Assembly: GCA_024763535.1 (NCBI GenBank)
Contig: JANTFH010000008.1
Span: 1 to 64,000, forward strand
Reading direction: 5' to 3'
DNA length: 64,000 nt
Source: Thermodesulfobacteriota bacterium
GTDB lineage: Bacteria > Desulfobacterota > Anaeroferrophillalia > Anaeroferrophillales > Tharpellaceae
Part shown: positions 19,218 to 30,100 of the stretch, piece by piece
Position numbering within the stretch: position 1 is the stretch's first letter
Layout of the letters: each line of letters opens with the position of its first letter
Notes under the pieces: model-generated
Told to the model about the DNA's origin: nothing
What the model saw: the letters and a program-made list of their open reading frames with translations, nothing else
Databases searched by the model: none
Made by a program: the position numbers and the translations under genes

Positions 19218-20309
19218 TTGGGAGATTATGGTTTGGTCTTGAAAGAACGGCGGAAAAGTCGTCAGATTGAGCTGGGCGGGGTAATAATCGGCGGCCGGGC
19301 GCCGGTATCGGTGCAGTCTATGACCAACACCGATACCCGGGATGTACAGGCCACCGTCGCCCAGATTAAACGGTTGGAAAAAGTCGGCTGTGAGCTGGTT
19401 CGGGTGGCGGTTCCGGATGAGAGCGCGGCTTATGTTCTCTCCGAGATCAAAGACCGGATTACCATTCCGTTGCTGGCCGATATCCATTTCAATCATCGTC
19501 TGGCCCTGATCGCGGTCGAACAGGGGGTTGACGGTCTGCGTCTGAATCCCGGCAATATCGGTTCGGCTGCTCGGGTGCGGGAGGTGGTTTCCGCCTGTAA
19601 GGATCGGGGCGTGCCCATCCGTATCGGGGTTAACGGCGGTTCCCTGGAAAAGGAACTGCTGCTTAAATACGGCCCAACCCCTGAAGCCCTGGTTGAGAGT
19701 GCGCTAGGCCATGTGCGGCTCCTGGAAAATGAGAATTTTGAAGAGATAAAAATATCGTTGAAATCTTCTGATGTCCCGGCGACACTGGCAGCTTACCGGG
19801 AGTTGGCGAAGCGGGTTGATTACCCTTTTCATATCGGTATCACCGAGGCCGGAACCCGATTGCGCGGAGCTATAAAATCGGCCGCCGGGATCGCTCTGCT
19901 GCTGGCGGAGGGCTTGGGTGATACCCTGCGGGTGTCGTTGACCGCCCCTCCGGAAGAGGAGATCTTCGTCGCTTTTGAGATTCTCAAAAGTCTGGACTTG
20001 CGACAGCGGGGGATTGAACTTATCAGCTGTCCCACCTGCGGTCGTACCGAAGTTGGTCTGATCGAACTGGCGGAAAAAGTAGAGGGTGCTTTAGCGCATA
20101 TTGAGAAACCTTTGAAAATCGCGGTAATGGGTTGTGTCGTCAACGGCCCGGGTGAGGCCCGGCATGCCGATTTCGGGATTGCCGGAGGTAAAGGTGTGGG
20201 CCTTATTTTTCGTAAGGGCGAAATCTTGAAAAAATTACCTGAGAGTGAACTTCTGTCAGCTCTGGTGGCCGAGGTCGAAAACTATGTTGCCGGGGCGGCT
20301 GTGGATTAA
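19218..20309 (+). CDS. ispG: 4-hydroxy-3-methylbut-2-enyl diphosphate synthase (IspG/GcpE)
   Basis: 'APVSVQSMTNTDTRD', 'LLADIHFNHRLAL', 'LRLNPGNIG', 'GINGGSLE'-like 'RIGVNGGSLE', 'ISCPTCGRTEVGL', 'VMGCVVNGPGEA'. Only TTG starts available (218, 233 or 239). Confidence 0.93.
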   Translation: MGDYGLVLKERRKSRQIELGGVIIGGRAPVSVQSMTNTDTRDVQATVAQIKRLEKVGCELVRVAVPDESAAYVLSEIKDRITIPLLADIHFNHRLALIAVEQGVDGLRLNPGNIGSAARVREVVSACKDRGVPIRIGVNGGSLEKELLLKYGPTPEALVESALGHVRLLENENFEEIKISLKSSDVPATLAAYRELAKRVDYPFHIGITEAGTRLRGAIKSAAGIALLLAEGLGDTLRVSLTAPPEEEIFVAFEILKSLDLRQRGIELISCPTCGRTEVGLIELAEKVEGALAHIEKPLKIAVMGCVVNGPGEARHADFGIAGGKGVGLIFRKGEILKKLPESELLSALVAEVENYVAGAAVD

Positions 20310-20312
20310 GCT

Positions 20313-20606
20313 ATGAATCGCCTGCGGCCTGACACCTTCTTTCGTAATTTGGGCTGGTGGCAGCGGGCTTTAATGGAAGGCCGGCTCTGCTGGCGCCTGT
20401 TATGGGATAAAAGGGTTGCTTTTAAGCTTAAATTAATTCCCATCTTTGCCGTTATCTACTTTTTCTCCCCCTATGATCTGCTGCCCGATTTTGTTATTCC
20501 CGGCATTGGTCAGGTTGATGATTTTCTGGTCGTTTTTATCGCCTGCCGGCTCTTTTTACGGCTGGTTCCGGCGGCTGTAGCCCGCGAACATTTTGAAGCG
20601 ATGTGA
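20313..20606 (+). CDS. DUF1232/YkvA-family membrane protein
   Basis: 'LKLIPIFAVIYFFSPYDLLPDFVIPGIGQVDDFLV' hallmark. Confidence 0.8.
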   Translation: MNRLRPDTFFRNLGWWQRALMEGRLCWRLLWDKRVAFKLKLIPIFAVIYFFSPYDLLPDFVIPGIGQVDDFLVVFIACRLFLRLVPAAVAREHFEAM

Positions 20607-20610
20607 TTTT

Positions 20611-22497
20611 ATGAGTAATCTCTGTGAACCCGAAATTCGCCGTCTTAATCCCGAAGTCTGTAATCAGATTGCCGCCGGTGAAGTAGTTGAACGGCCGGCT
20701 TCGGTAGTTAAGGAGCTGGTTGAGAACGCTCTCGATGCCGGAGCCGACCAGATTAAAGTGATTATTGCCGAAGGCGGCAAGGATCTGATTGAGGTGGTTG
20801 ATAATGGTCACGGTATGGATTCAGGGCAGGCCCGGCTGGCACTGGAGCGGCATGCGACCAGTAAGATTGTTTCCGCCGCTGATCTTTTCGGGGTAACAAG
20901 TTACGGTTTTCGGGGCGAGGCTCTGCCCAGCATCGCTTCAGTTTCAGATTTTTCCATGACCACCCGGAACCGGCGGATGGAGGCCGGCGTCAGGCTCCGG
21001 GTTTCGGCCGGCGGTGGAATTCTGGAGGAGGCGGCAGCGGCACCGGTCGGTACCAGAGTTGTGGTTAAAAATCTTTTTCATTCAGTACCGGCCCGAAAAA
21101 AGTTTCTTAAAACCACAAATACCGAAAGAGGGGCGATTCTCGAGCGCCTGCAGCGTTTCGCCATCTCCCATCCCGAGTGCTCCTTTGAGCTTGAACATAA
21201 CGGTCGCCAACGGCTCAACTTTACCCGGGGCGATCGTGAAATCGACCGGGTCGCAGCGGTATTGAAACTTGATCCGGAGAGTGATTTGCGGGCTCTTCCG
21301 GAGAGCGGGGGGGATGAGATTAAGCTGAGAGGCTATGTCTCTCTGCCCCAAATTCAGCGTGCCAACAGCCGGCAGCTCTATTTCTTTGTCAACCGGCGGG
21401 CGGTACGGGATAAAGCCCTGCTTCAGGCCCTGCTTAAAGCCTACGAGGGGACCCTGCCCCGGGGCCGCTATCCGGCGGCCGTACTTTTCTTGACAGTTGC
21501 CGCCGGGGTGGTTGATGTCAATGTGCATCCGGCCAAAGAGGAGGTTCGTTTTGCCGACGGCGGCCGCCTCTTTGGGCTCATTCGCCAGGCGGTGCTGGAG
21601 TCGTTAAGTGGTTATCCGACGTATGACGCGGTCGATAATTTCACCGCTTTTACCACTCCGCATAAAATTCGGGAGAGCTCTCCGGTCGCGGGATATGGTT
21701 CTGGTTCTTTTTCTGATACAAGTGATTCGGGAAATTCTGATCAGTGTGTAGTTGAAACTCAGCTGCCGCCGGCTTTTTATGAACCGGATTCCGGTACACA
21801 GAATAACTCCCCCGGGCGGGGACTGATTCGGGATGAAAATCGTCAAGCCGGACGCCGCTGGCGCTCGGATTTGACCACAAGTCAATTTGAAGCGTTACCC
21901 GGTTTCAGCGATTCTGACTCCGGATTTTTTTCCACCATGACCATTGTCGGAGTCCTCTGGGATGCCTATATTGTTTTACAGTCCGTAAATGAGTGCTATA
22001 TGCTTGATCAGCATGCCGCTCACGAACGGGTACTGTTTGAAAAATTGAAAAAGCAGCGTTCCGGAGAGGGCCCGGCCCAACATCTGCTGCTGCCGCTGCA
22101 GATCGAATGTTCCCTTGTAGAAGAGGAGATGGCTTGTAAATACCGGGATAAACTTGGCCGTTTGGGCTTCGAATTTGATTTTCTGGGTTCGGGAACCCTG
22201 CTTCTGCGTGCCGTACCGCTGCTGGTTGACGGCTTGGAGATGGAGAAGGTTTTCCGGGAAACTTTGGCCGATTTTGATGCCGGCGGCAGCGGTGATAAAC
22301 TGGAGAGTATCGATGAAATGCTGGCTCCTCTGGCCTGCCGCATGGCGGTTAAAGCCAGCCACAAACTTTCGTTCGGTGAGATAAAATCACTCTTGTCAAA
22401 ACTTGATCAGACTCCATTGGCCCATACCTGTCCGCATGGCCGGCCCTTCTATTTCAGGCTGGATCGGCGGCAGATAGAGAAGCATTTTCAACGCTAG
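20611..22497 (+). CDS. mutL: DNA mismatch repair protein MutL
   Basis: 'NQIAAGEVVERPASVVKELVENALDAGA', 'GYGFRGEAL'-like 'SYGFRGEALPSIASV', C-terminal 'MLDQHAAHERVLFE'. Confidence 0.95.
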   Translation: MSNLCEPEIRRLNPEVCNQIAAGEVVERPASVVKELVENALDAGADQIKVIIAEGGKDLIEVVDNGHGMDSGQARLALERHATSKIVSAADLFGVTSYGFRGEALPSIASVSDFSMTTRNRRMEAGVRLRVSAGGGILEEAAAAPVGTRVVVKNLFHSVPARKKFLKTTNTERGAILERLQRFAISHPECSFELEHNGRQRLNFTRGDREIDRVAAVLKLDPESDLRALPESGGDEIKLRGYVSLPQIQRANSRQLYFFVNRRAVRDKALLQALLKAYEGTLPRGRYPAAVLFLTVAAGVVDVNVHPAKEEVRFADGGRLFGLIRQAVLESLSGYPTYDAVDNFTAFTTPHKIRESSPVAGYGSGSFSDTSDSGNSDQCVVETQLPPAFYEPDSGTQNNSPGRGLIRDENRQAGRRWRSDLTTSQFEALPGFSDSDSGFFSTMTIVGVLWDAYIVLQSVNECYMLDQHAAHERVLFEKLKKQRSGEGPAQHLLLPLQIECSLVEEEMACKYRDKLGRLGFEFDFLGSGTLLLRAVPLLVDGLEMEKVFRETLADFDAGGSGDKLESIDEMLAPLACRMAVKASHKLSFGEIKSLLSKLDQTPLAHTCPHGRPFYFRLDRRQIEKHFQR

Positions 22498-22577
22498 CAT
22501 CTTTAGGGAAATAGCCGTATCAGAGATGGATTTTAAGACTTTTTCCGGCAAACTGCGGCAACTTGCGCTGTACTCTT

Positions 22578-23330
22578 ATGAAATTTAGTGTATATAGATA
22601 TCGTTTCTGTTTCGGCTTTTCAGTTCTACTGGTGTTGGCGGCCTGTACCCGAATGGAGGTTAAGCCGCTTTCCAGACTCAATGATCAAGCTTCAAGCAAA
22701 CAGCAGTGGCAGCGGCTGCTGCCGATTGAAACCTTAAAGGCTGATGCGATCCTCTCCTGGGAAGCGGCACAGGGAGATCACGGGAAATATCGCGTCCGGC
22801 TCTTTTTGCGGTCGCCGGAACAGTTGAAAATCCAGTGGCTGACGCCCTGGGGTTCGGTTGCCGGTCAGCTCCTGATCAACGATCGGCAGTACTGGTTGTC
22901 CGATTCCCGCCGGCAGGAGACCTGGCACGGTCGGGCCGTTGATCTCGACAAGCTGCTGCCGGATGACAAGGGTGAACAGTTGCAAACTATTACGAGCCGT
23001 TTTTTTAAGTTCTGGCCACTGCTCTTTAGCGGCCCGGCCGCCGATGCGGGAAATTATGCTGATAATCTTTCTGTCAGATATCAATCCGTCGGCAACGGGG
23101 ATGATCTAAATTTAACTAAAACGATCGCGATGTCGAATGGTGAGCCGCTGCAGGTCAGACTCTTTAAGATGAAAAAACTGGAGAATGAAAAAATTATGCC
23201 GCAGGCGGTGGAGATCTCAAGCGCCAGCGGTCGGGTAGGTTTAAGGCTGCGGCGTTATTCCCTGCCGGCTAAGTTTTCGCCCGGAACTTTTGTCTACAGT
23301 TTGAAAAAGTTTAATCTACATGAAGGATAA
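22578..23330 (+). CDS. Outer-membrane lipoprotein, LolB-like
   Basis: Signal peptide plus lipobox 'LLVLAACTR'; beta-rich LolB-like segment 'LKIQWLTPWGSVAGQLLINDRQYWL'. Confidence 0.55.
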   Translation: MKFSVYRYRFCFGFSVLLVLAACTRMEVKPLSRLNDQASSKQQWQRLLPIETLKADAILSWEAAQGDHGKYRVRLFLRSPEQLKIQWLTPWGSVAGQLLINDRQYWLSDSRRQETWHGRAVDLDKLLPDDKGEQLQTITSRFFKFWPLLFSGPAADAGNYADNLSVRYQSVGNGDDLNLTKTIAMSNGEPLQVRLFKMKKLENEKIMPQAVEISSASGRVGLRLRRYSLPAKFSPGTFVYSLKKFNLHEG

Positions 23331-23391
23331 TTATAAGGAGAGGGAGTTTAAGTATTATTCCTTAATTTAAGCTATTTATCAGGAGAGGATT

Positions 23392-24327
23392 ATGTCAGAT
23401 AGTGAAAACCGTTTCGATGTGCTGATTATCGGTGGCGGTCCGGCCGGGTTGACCGCCGGCCTCTACGCGGCCCGCGCCCGCTTAAAGTGTGTTCTGCTCG
23501 AAAAGATGATGCTCGGCGGCCAGATTGCGACAACTGAAATGGTTGATAACTACCCCGGTTTTCCCGAAGGTATTGCCGGAGCCGAGATCGGACCGCTGTT
23601 TGAAACTCAGGCTAAACGTTTCGGTCTGGAAGTACGCCAGTTCAAGGAAGGTCTAAAGATCGAGCGTTTAAGTGATGGGTTTAATGTTGCTTGTGGTGCG
23701 GATGAGGTGCTTTACTGCAAAAGTCTGATCGTGGCAACCGGCAGCGGCTGGACGCCGCTGGGTATTCCCGGCGAGGAGCGGCTGCGTGGGGCCGGTGTCT
23801 CCTACTGCGCCACTTGTGACGGGGCGTTCTTTCGGGATCAGGAACTGGCGGTAATCGGTGGAGGCAATTCAGCCGTGGAAGAGGCTCTCTTTTTAACCAA
23901 ATTTGCCTCCAAGGTTTATATTATCCATCGCCGGGATCAGCTGCGGGCGGAAAAAATTGTCCAGGAGCGGGCCTTTGCCAATCCCAAGATCGAATTTGTC
24001 TGGTCGCATATCCCCCTGGAAATTGTCGGCAATGACGGGGTCGAAGGGGTACTGGTCAAAGATTTGAAAACAGATGAGAAGCGTCTCTTAAAGGTTGCCG
24101 GGGCTTTTATCTATGTCGGCATGAAGGCCGACAGTGAGATTGTTAAAGATCTGGTTAAACTGGATGAGCGCGGCTACATCGTGGCGGGAGAAGATACGGT
24201 GACTTCGTGTCCCGGTATCTTTGCCGCCGGTGATGTGCGGGTTAAACCTCTGCGGCAGGTGGCAACCGCCATTGCCGATGGAGCTACGGCGGCAATCATG
24301 GCCGAAAAATATATTGAAAATAGCTGA
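23392..24327 (+). CDS. trxB: Thioredoxin-disulfide reductase
   Basis: 'IIGGGPAGLTAGLYAARA', redox 'CATCDGAFF', 'GGGNSAVEEALFLT', 'GIFAAGDVR'. Confidence 0.93.
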   Translation: MSDSENRFDVLIIGGGPAGLTAGLYAARARLKCVLLEKMMLGGQIATTEMVDNYPGFPEGIAGAEIGPLFETQAKRFGLEVRQFKEGLKIERLSDGFNVACGADEVLYCKSLIVATGSGWTPLGIPGEERLRGAGVSYCATCDGAFFRDQELAVIGGGNSAVEEALFLTKFASKVYIIHRRDQLRAEKIVQERAFANPKIEFVWSHIPLEIVGNDGVEGVLVKDLKTDEKRLLKVAGAFIYVGMKADSEIVKDLVKLDERGYIVAGEDTVTSCPGIFAAGDVRVKPLRQVATAIADGATAAIMAEKYIENS

Positions 24328-24328
24328 T

Positions 24329-24973
24329 ATGGATTACTCGCTGTCGCGTAAAAAAATGGTTGAGGAGCAGATCGCCGGGCGCGGGCTCAATGACCCGCGG
24401 GTTCTGGAGGTCATGCGGCAGGTGCCGCGTCACCGTTTTGTCTCCTCCGGTCTGGCGCATCAGGCTTATGGTGATTCGGCCCTGCCGATAGGAGAATCAC
24501 AGACTATCAGCCAGCCCTATATAGTTGCCTACATGCTTGCATCACTGGGGCTCAAAGGTGATGAAAAGGTACTTGAAATCGGGATGGGCTCAGGCTATCT
24601 GACGGCTCTGCTTTCCGGTCTGGTGGAAAAGGTTTATGCGATTGAGAGACTCAGGTCTCTGGCGATTCCAGCCCGGCAACTGCTGGATGAACTGGGCTGC
24701 GGCAATGTTCTGGTGAAGATCTTCGACGGTAGTTACGGCTGGCCGGAAGCGGCTCCTTTTTCGGCTATTATTGTTTCCGCGGTAGCCTTTGCCAAACCAC
24801 CCGATACCTTTCTCGAACAGCTGATGATCGGCGGGCGTTTGATTATTCCTCTTCTTAAAGAGGAGGGTCAGCATCTTTACCGGATCACCAGACATGGCGA
24901 AAACGAGTTTCAGAGTGAACGTCTTTTAGGCTGCAGTTTTGTTAAACTGGTAGGACGGCATGGCGTCAGATGA
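24329..24973 (+). CDS. pcm: Protein-L-isoaspartate O-methyltransferase
   Basis: 'MVEEQIAGRGLNDPRVLEVMRQVPRHRFV', 'GESQTISQPYIVAYM', 'VLEIGMGSGYLTALL'. Confidence 0.93.
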   Translation: MDYSLSRKKMVEEQIAGRGLNDPRVLEVMRQVPRHRFVSSGLAHQAYGDSALPIGESQTISQPYIVAYMLASLGLKGDEKVLEIGMGSGYLTALLSGLVEKVYAIERLRSLAIPARQLLDELGCGNVLVKIFDGSYGWPEAAPFSAIIVSAVAFAKPPDTFLEQLMIGGRLIIPLLKEEGQHLYRITRHGENEFQSERLLGCSFVKLVGRHGVR

Positions 24974-25841
24974 TAAACATTATTTTTCGGGCGGGGCTTT
25001 AGGCTCGTATCTGGATGATATCCGGACGATCCCGCTACTCGAAGAGAGTGAGGAGATCGAACTCGCCCGCAGGATTCAGGCCGGTGATGAAAAGGCCCGG
25101 CGGCAGATGATCGAGGCCAATCTCAGGCTGGTTGTTCATCTGGTCAAAAGTTATCAGAATCGGGGGTTGCCGATCGATGATCTGATTGAGGAGGGCAACC
25201 TGGGTCTGATTCGGGCCGTCGAACGTTTCGATCCGAGCTTCAACTGCCGTTTTTCGACCTATGCCGCCTGGTGGATTCGTCAGTATATGAACCGGGCCCT
25301 TATCAGTCAGAGCAAACTTATCCGGCTGCCGGTTCACGTGGTTGATGAGTTTAATACCTATGTAAAAGGGCGCCAGAAATTTATTCGTGAATTTAATCGT
25401 GAACCAAGTTTCGAAGAGTTGGCGGAATATCTCAACTATACCTTTACCTCATTTACTCCGGCTTTAGCCCGGCTCAACAATCTGGTCAGTCTTACCTCGG
25501 GCAACAGCCTCAGCGGTGATCGCGATGAGAACAGCTTTGCTTCCGGAACCCTGGCTCTGGATCAACTGGCCGATAAGAACGGCAGTGACGCTTTTGAAAT
25601 TTTGGATCAGGATCTGCGCTTAAAAATAATCCTCTGCTGGCTTGACGAACTGCGCCCTAAAGAACGGCTGGTTATCAGTAAAAGATTTGGTCTTTTCGAT
25701 GAGGATGGTTCGACTTTAGAGGAGATCGGTAAAGAGTTGGGATTGACCCGGGAGCGTATCCGGCAGTTGGAAAAGACGGCCCTGCAGCGCCTGAAAAAGA
25801 TTGTCGACAGCTATGATTATACCTTAAACGATTTGCTTTGA
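24960..25841 (+). CDS. rpoS: RpoS-like sigma70-family sigma factor
   Basis: Regions 1.2-4.2 present ('YLDDIRTIPLLEESEEIELARRIQ', 'FSTYAAWWIRQYMNRALI', 'LEEIGKELGLTRERIRQLEKTALQRLKKI'). Overlaps pcm. Confidence 0.8.
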   Translation: MASDDKHYFSGGALGSYLDDIRTIPLLEESEEIELARRIQAGDEKARRQMIEANLRLVVHLVKSYQNRGLPIDDLIEEGNLGLIRAVERFDPSFNCRFSTYAAWWIRQYMNRALISQSKLIRLPVHVVDEFNTYVKGRQKFIREFNREPSFEELAEYLNYTFTSFTPALARLNNLVSLTSGNSLSGDRDENSFASGTLALDQLADKNGSDAFEILDQDLRLKIILCWLDELRPKERLVISKRFGLFDEDGSTLEEIGKELGLTRERIRQLEKTALQRLKKIVDSYDYTLNDLL

Positions 25842-25887
25842 GTCTTCCTCAAACGGAGCCTGAATCAAAGGCGGGAAAAGAGTTGCA

Positions 25888-27777
25888 ATGGAAAATATAT
25901 TGACAAAAATAGAGAGCCCTGAAGATTTAAGAGCACTTGACAGCGCCTCTCTGCCGCAGCTGGCGAGCGAAATCAGGCAGATGATTATCGAGACTGTATC
26001 CCGGACAGGCGGTCATCTGGCTTCATCTTTAGGAGTGGTTGAACTGACCATCGCGCTGCACTACGTTTTTACGACTCCCAGAGATCTTCTGGTCTGGGAT
26101 GTCGGTCACCAGGCGTATGCCCACAAGATCCTTACCGGGAGGATGAAAAATTTCGCTTCACTGCGCCAGTCCGGCGGGCTCAGCGGCTTTCCCAAACGTA
26201 GTGAAAGCGAGTATGATTGTTTCGGGGTAGGCCACAGTTCCACTTCCATTTCAGCGGCACTGGGGATGGCTCTGGCCGCCGAGCAGTTAGAGCGGAAACA
26301 GCGCAGCGTCGCCATTATCGGTGACGCTTCAATGAGTGCCGGAATAGCTTTTGAAGCTCTAAATCATGCCGGGGCTCTGGATCGGGATCTGATTGTTGTC
26401 TTAAATGATAATGAGATGTCGATCTCACCCAATGTCGGGGCCATGTCGGCCTATCTCAACCGGATTCTCACCGGTTCAACGGTCAACCGTTTTCGTCATG
26501 ATGTGAAATCTGTTCTTACCAATATTCCCAGAGTTGGTGAAAGTGTTTTCAAGATGGTCAAGCGGGCGGAAGAGTCATTCAAGGGTTTTGTAATCCCGGT
26601 TGGAACGATTTTCGAGGACCTGGGTTTTCAGTATGTCGGGCCGCTTCCCGGCCACGATCTTGAGGCTCTGGTAGAAACCTTCGAGAATGTCAGCCAGCTT
26701 GACGGGCCGGTACTGGTTCATGTGGTCACCAAAAAAGGTAAAGGATATATTCCGGCCGAAGCTGATCCCAGCGGATTTCATGGAGTCGGCCCTTTTGCGA
26801 TAGCCAATGGAGCTAAAATCACTTCTGCAAAACCGGCACCGCCCAGTTATACTTCGGTTTTCGGCCGGACTTTGACCAAACTTGCGGCTCTGGACAAGCG
26901 GGTGGTCGGGATTACGGCCGCCATGCCGGCGGGAACCGGGATTGAGCTTATGGCGGAAAAATTTCCTGACCGGGTTTACGATGTCGGCATCGCGGAACAG
27001 CACGGAGTAACCCTGGCCGCGGGAATGGCCAGCCAGGGATTGCATCCTTTTGTGGCTATCTATTCAACCTTTATGCAGCGGGCCTTTGATCAGGTAATTC
27101 ACGATGTCGCTCTCCAGAACCTGCCCCTGACCCTCTGTCTCGATCGGGCCGGGGTTGTCGGCGAAGATGGCCCGACTCATCACGGAAGTTTTGATCTCTC
27201 CTATCTGCGGATGATTCCGAATATGATAATCATGGCTCCTAAAGATGAAAATGAACTTCAGCATATGCTCTTTTCATCCTTGAGTTACTCCTCGCCCTCG
27301 GCCATTCGTTATCCCCGGGGCAGTGGCTTCGGAGTCGAGATGGAGAGTGAATTTAAGGCGCTTGAACTGGGACGTTGGGAGATCTTACGGGAGGGTCGGG
27401 ATGCGGCTCTGCTGGCGGTCGGTTCCTGTGTTGCTCCGGCTCTGACTGCGGCTTCAGAGCTTGCTGATAAGCATCAGCTTGACTGCCAGGTGGTCAATTG
27501 TTGTTTTGTTAAGCCTTTTGATGAAGAGCTGCTTGAAACGGTGCTTAAAAATTTCAGCCGGGTCTTTACTTTTGAGGAAAATGCCGGGGTTGGAGGATTT
27601 GGTTCCGGGGTGCTGGAGTTTATGGCGTCCAGAGACATCCGTTCGGCCGGAGTGGTAATTACTGCTATTCCTGATCACTTTGTCCCGCACGCTACGCCGA
27701 AACAGTTGCGTTCAGAACTACTGCTGGACAGCGACGGTATCATAAAAAAGGTTTTATCCAAGCAGTTTGCTGACTGA
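25888..27777 (+). CDS. dxs: 1-deoxy-D-xylulose-5-phosphate synthase
   Basis: '[21 protein letters not shown]', '[13 protein letters not shown]', '[18 protein letters not shown]', '[18 protein letters not shown]'. Confidence 0.95.
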   Translation: MENILTKIESPEDLRALDSASLPQLASEIRQMIIETVSRTGGHLASSLGVVELTIALHYVFTTPRDLLVWDVGHQAYAHKILTGRMKNFASLRQSGGLSGFPKRSESEYDCFGVGHSSTSISAALGMALAAEQLERKQRSVAIIGDASMSAGIAFEALNHAGALDRDLIVVLNDNEMSISPNVGAMSAYLNRILTGSTVNRFRHDVKSVLTNIPRVGESVFKMVKRAEESFKGFVIPVGTIFEDLGFQYVGPLPGHDLEALVETFENVSQLDGPVLVHVVTKKGKGYIPAEADPSGFHGVGPFAIANGAKITSAKPAPPSYTSVFGRTLTKLAALDKRVVGITAAMPAGTGIELMAEKFPDRVYDVGIAEQHGVTLAAGMASQGLHPFVAIYSTFMQRAFDQVIHDVALQNLPLTLCLDRAGVVGEDGPTHHGSFDLSYLRMIPNMIIMAPKDENELQHMLFSSLSYSSPSAIRYPRGSGFGVEMESEFKALELGRWEILREGRDAALLAVGSCVAPALTAASELADKHQLDCQVVNCCFVKPFDEELLETVLKNFSRVFTFEENAGVGGFGSGVLEFMASRDIRSAGVVITAIPDHFVPHATPKQLRSELLLDSDGIIKKVLSKQFAD

Positions 27778-29103
27778 ATCACTCAACTCTTCGGCATGTT
27801 TTCTGATTTCATCCAGATTTTCGCCTTCGAGCATCACCCGCAGCTTGTTTTCGGTGCCGGAATAGCGGATCAGAAGGCGGCCGCGCCCTTTTATCGCCCC
27901 CTCCACCTCTTCTATGTGACGGGTGAGGGCGGGTACCTCGTTTAGCGGCAGTTTCTCTTTGACCGGGGTGTTGATAAGAACCTGAGGGAAGATCTCCATA
28001 ACTTTGGCCAATTCGGAGAGCGGTTTTCCGGTAGAGACGATAACTGACAGAATCTGCAGGGCCGAGAGAATGCCGTCACCGGTGGTGTTGTGATCCATGA
28101 AGATCAGATGTCCTGACTGTTCTCCACCGAAGTTGTAACCATCCGCCCGCATCTTTTCCACCACATAACGATCTCCGACCTGGGTTCTGACCAGATTGAT
28201 CCGGGCTTTATCCAGAACCTTTTCCAGCCCCATATTGCTCATGACCGTGGCCACTACGGTATCTTTGGCCAGGTCATTCTGCTTCTGCATGTGCAGGGCG
28301 GAGATAGCCATGACCTGATCACCGTCAACGATCAGGCCCTGTTCATCGACAAAGATAACCCGGTCGGCGTCACCATCGAAAGCGATGCCGAGATCAGCCT
28401 TTTCTTCGATTACCGCAGCCTGCAGTTTTTCCGGGTAGAGGGAACCGCAGCCTGCGTTTATATTGGTGCCGTCCGGACTGATGCCGATACTGATAATCTC
28501 CGCCCCGAGTTCACTGAACACCGCCGGGGCGACCTTATAAGAGGCGCCGTTACCGCAATCAATAACGATTTTCATCCCCTCCAGGGTGAGTCCGTCGGGG
28601 AAGGTATTTTTAAGAAAAACGATATAGCGGCCGTTGGCATCATCAATACGAAAAGCCTTGCCGATATCATCAGCCGTCGGCCGCAGTTGGTCAATGGTCT
28701 GATTGAAAATCAGATCTTCAATCTTGCTCTCAATGTGGTCTGGAAGTTTGAATCCGTCCCGTGAGAAGATCTTGATGCCGTTATCCTGAAAGGGGTTGTG
28801 TGAAGCGGATATCACAACGCCCGCATCAGCCCGCATGCTGCGGGTAATAAAGGCGATGCCCGGAGTCGGCAACGGGCCGATAAGCAGAGCGTCAACCCCC
28901 ATGGAGCAGATGCCGGAGACCAGAGCGCTTTCCAGCATATATCCGGAAAGTCTGGTGTCCTTGCCGATGATAATCTTGTGCCGGTGCTCTTTTTCCTTGC
29001 AGATATGAGCCACCGCCCGGCCGATCTGCAGGGCGGTTTCCGCGGTGATCGGTTCAATATTGGCAATGCCCCGGACGCCGTCGGTGCCGAATAATTTTCC
29101 CAT
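27754..29103 (-). CDS. glmM: Phosphoglucosamine mutase
   Basis: '[12 protein letters not shown]', '[16 protein letters not shown]', '[14 protein letters not shown]', '[15 protein letters not shown]'. Confidence 0.95.
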   Translation of the reverse strand: MGKLFGTDGVRGIANIEPITAETALQIGRAVAHICKEKEHRHKIIIGKDTRLSGYMLESALVSGICSMGVDALLIGPLPTPGIAFITRSMRADAGVVISASHNPFQDNGIKIFSRDGFKLPDHIESKIEDLIFNQTIDQLRPTADDIGKAFRIDDANGRYIVFLKNTFPDGLTLEGMKIVIDCGNGASYKVAPAVFSELGAEIISIGISPDGTNINAGCGSLYPEKLQAAVIEEKADLGIAFDGDADRVIFVDEQGLIVDGDQVMAISALHMQKQNDLAKDTVVATVMSNMGLEKVLDKARINLVRTQVGDRYVVEKMRADGYNFGGEQSGHLIFMDHNTTGDGILSALQILSVIVSTGKPLSELAKVMEIFPQVLINTPVKEKLPLNEVPALTRHIEEVEGAIKGRGRLLIRYSGTENKLRVMLEGENLDEIRKHAEELSDSVSKLLG

Positions 29104-29139
29104 AATAAATTCCTGTGTTCATCAAATCCGGCTGAGCGG

Positions 29140-30087
29140 TTATTTTTTCTTGAAAACTATCTCAACTTCGGTCGGATCCATGGCCAGAAGCTTGACGGTT
29201 TTCGGTAGAGATACCTTGACCGGGAGGGTATTATAACTGTTTTCACTGTCGACCTTGAGTTTACCGAGATCAACACTGATATTGGTCTTTTTTCGAATAT
29301 CATCAACCTGCATCAGGAGCGGGCATTCGACCACCAGGTCGACAAAGTAGTTGCTGATACCAATGCGCCCGAGATCGTCATTACGATTGAGAAAGTTGAT
29401 TCTGATGCCTTTAATTACCCTTTGGGCCAGGGCTTCACCGATAGTAATGGTAGCGGTTATCTTGGTCTCTAGATTACTGAGTTTCAACTCCCCCGGAGGT
29501 GCCATCAGCGTGACCGGGAGGGTTGTGGTCTTCCGTAACTGGCTTAAATCGACCGGTTCGGTAAATACCGTAGCATGTTCTTTCAAGTACTCTTCAGAAA
29601 CTCTGAATCGGGCTGAATTTGGTGAAATCGAGATATCTCTGACTTGAAAACCCCGGGGTGGACTACCTTCTGTTTTCAATTTGATCGGCAGGGTAGCTTC
29701 GATAAAACGGTCGAGGTAGAGGGTTAAGGTGTCGGGATCGAGATTAACTACATCTACTCCCAGAGGCAGCCCGTTAAAGGTTTCCTGAGCTAAATGAATA
29801 ACGTTTTTGCCGCTTTTTGAGCGGGACATATCAACGCTTAACGATGGTGGATTTGCGGTCAGCGGCCGCAACAGAGTCTTGGTTCCTTTGACCCGGATAT
29901 GGATGCTGGTCGGAACCTTGTTGACGATGTTCATGGCGGCTGGAAGGGAGGTGAATTCCACCGGAACACTCAGTGCCAGTTCCGTTTTACTCCGACCGGA
30001 GACGAAAAACCAGAGGGCTGAAGCCAAAATCAGTGACAAAATTTTCAACGTCAGGTTTTTGAAAAATATCGATCTTATCTGTTCCAT
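29140..30087 (-). CDS. cdaR: YbbR-domain protein (CdaR-like)
   Basis: N-terminal TM 'FKNLTLKILSLILASALWFFVSG', repeated YbbR-like beta domains, located between cdaA and glmM. Confidence 0.8.
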   Translation of the reverse strand: MEQIRSIFFKNLTLKILSLILASALWFFVSGRSKTELALSVPVEFTSLPAAMNIVNKVPTSIHIRVKGTKTLLRPLTANPPSLSVDMSRSKSGKNVIHLAQETFNGLPLGVDVVNLDPDTLTLYLDRFIEATLPIKLKTEGSPPRGFQVRDISISPNSARFRVSEEYLKEHATVFTEPVDLSQLRKTTTLPVTLMAPPGELKLSNLETKITATITIGEALAQRVIKGIRINFLNRNDDLGRIGISNYFVDLVVECPLLMQVDDIRKKTNISVDLGKLKVDSENSYNTLPVKVSLPKTVKLLAMDPTEVEIVFKKK

Positions 30088-30100
30088 AGATATTACAGCT

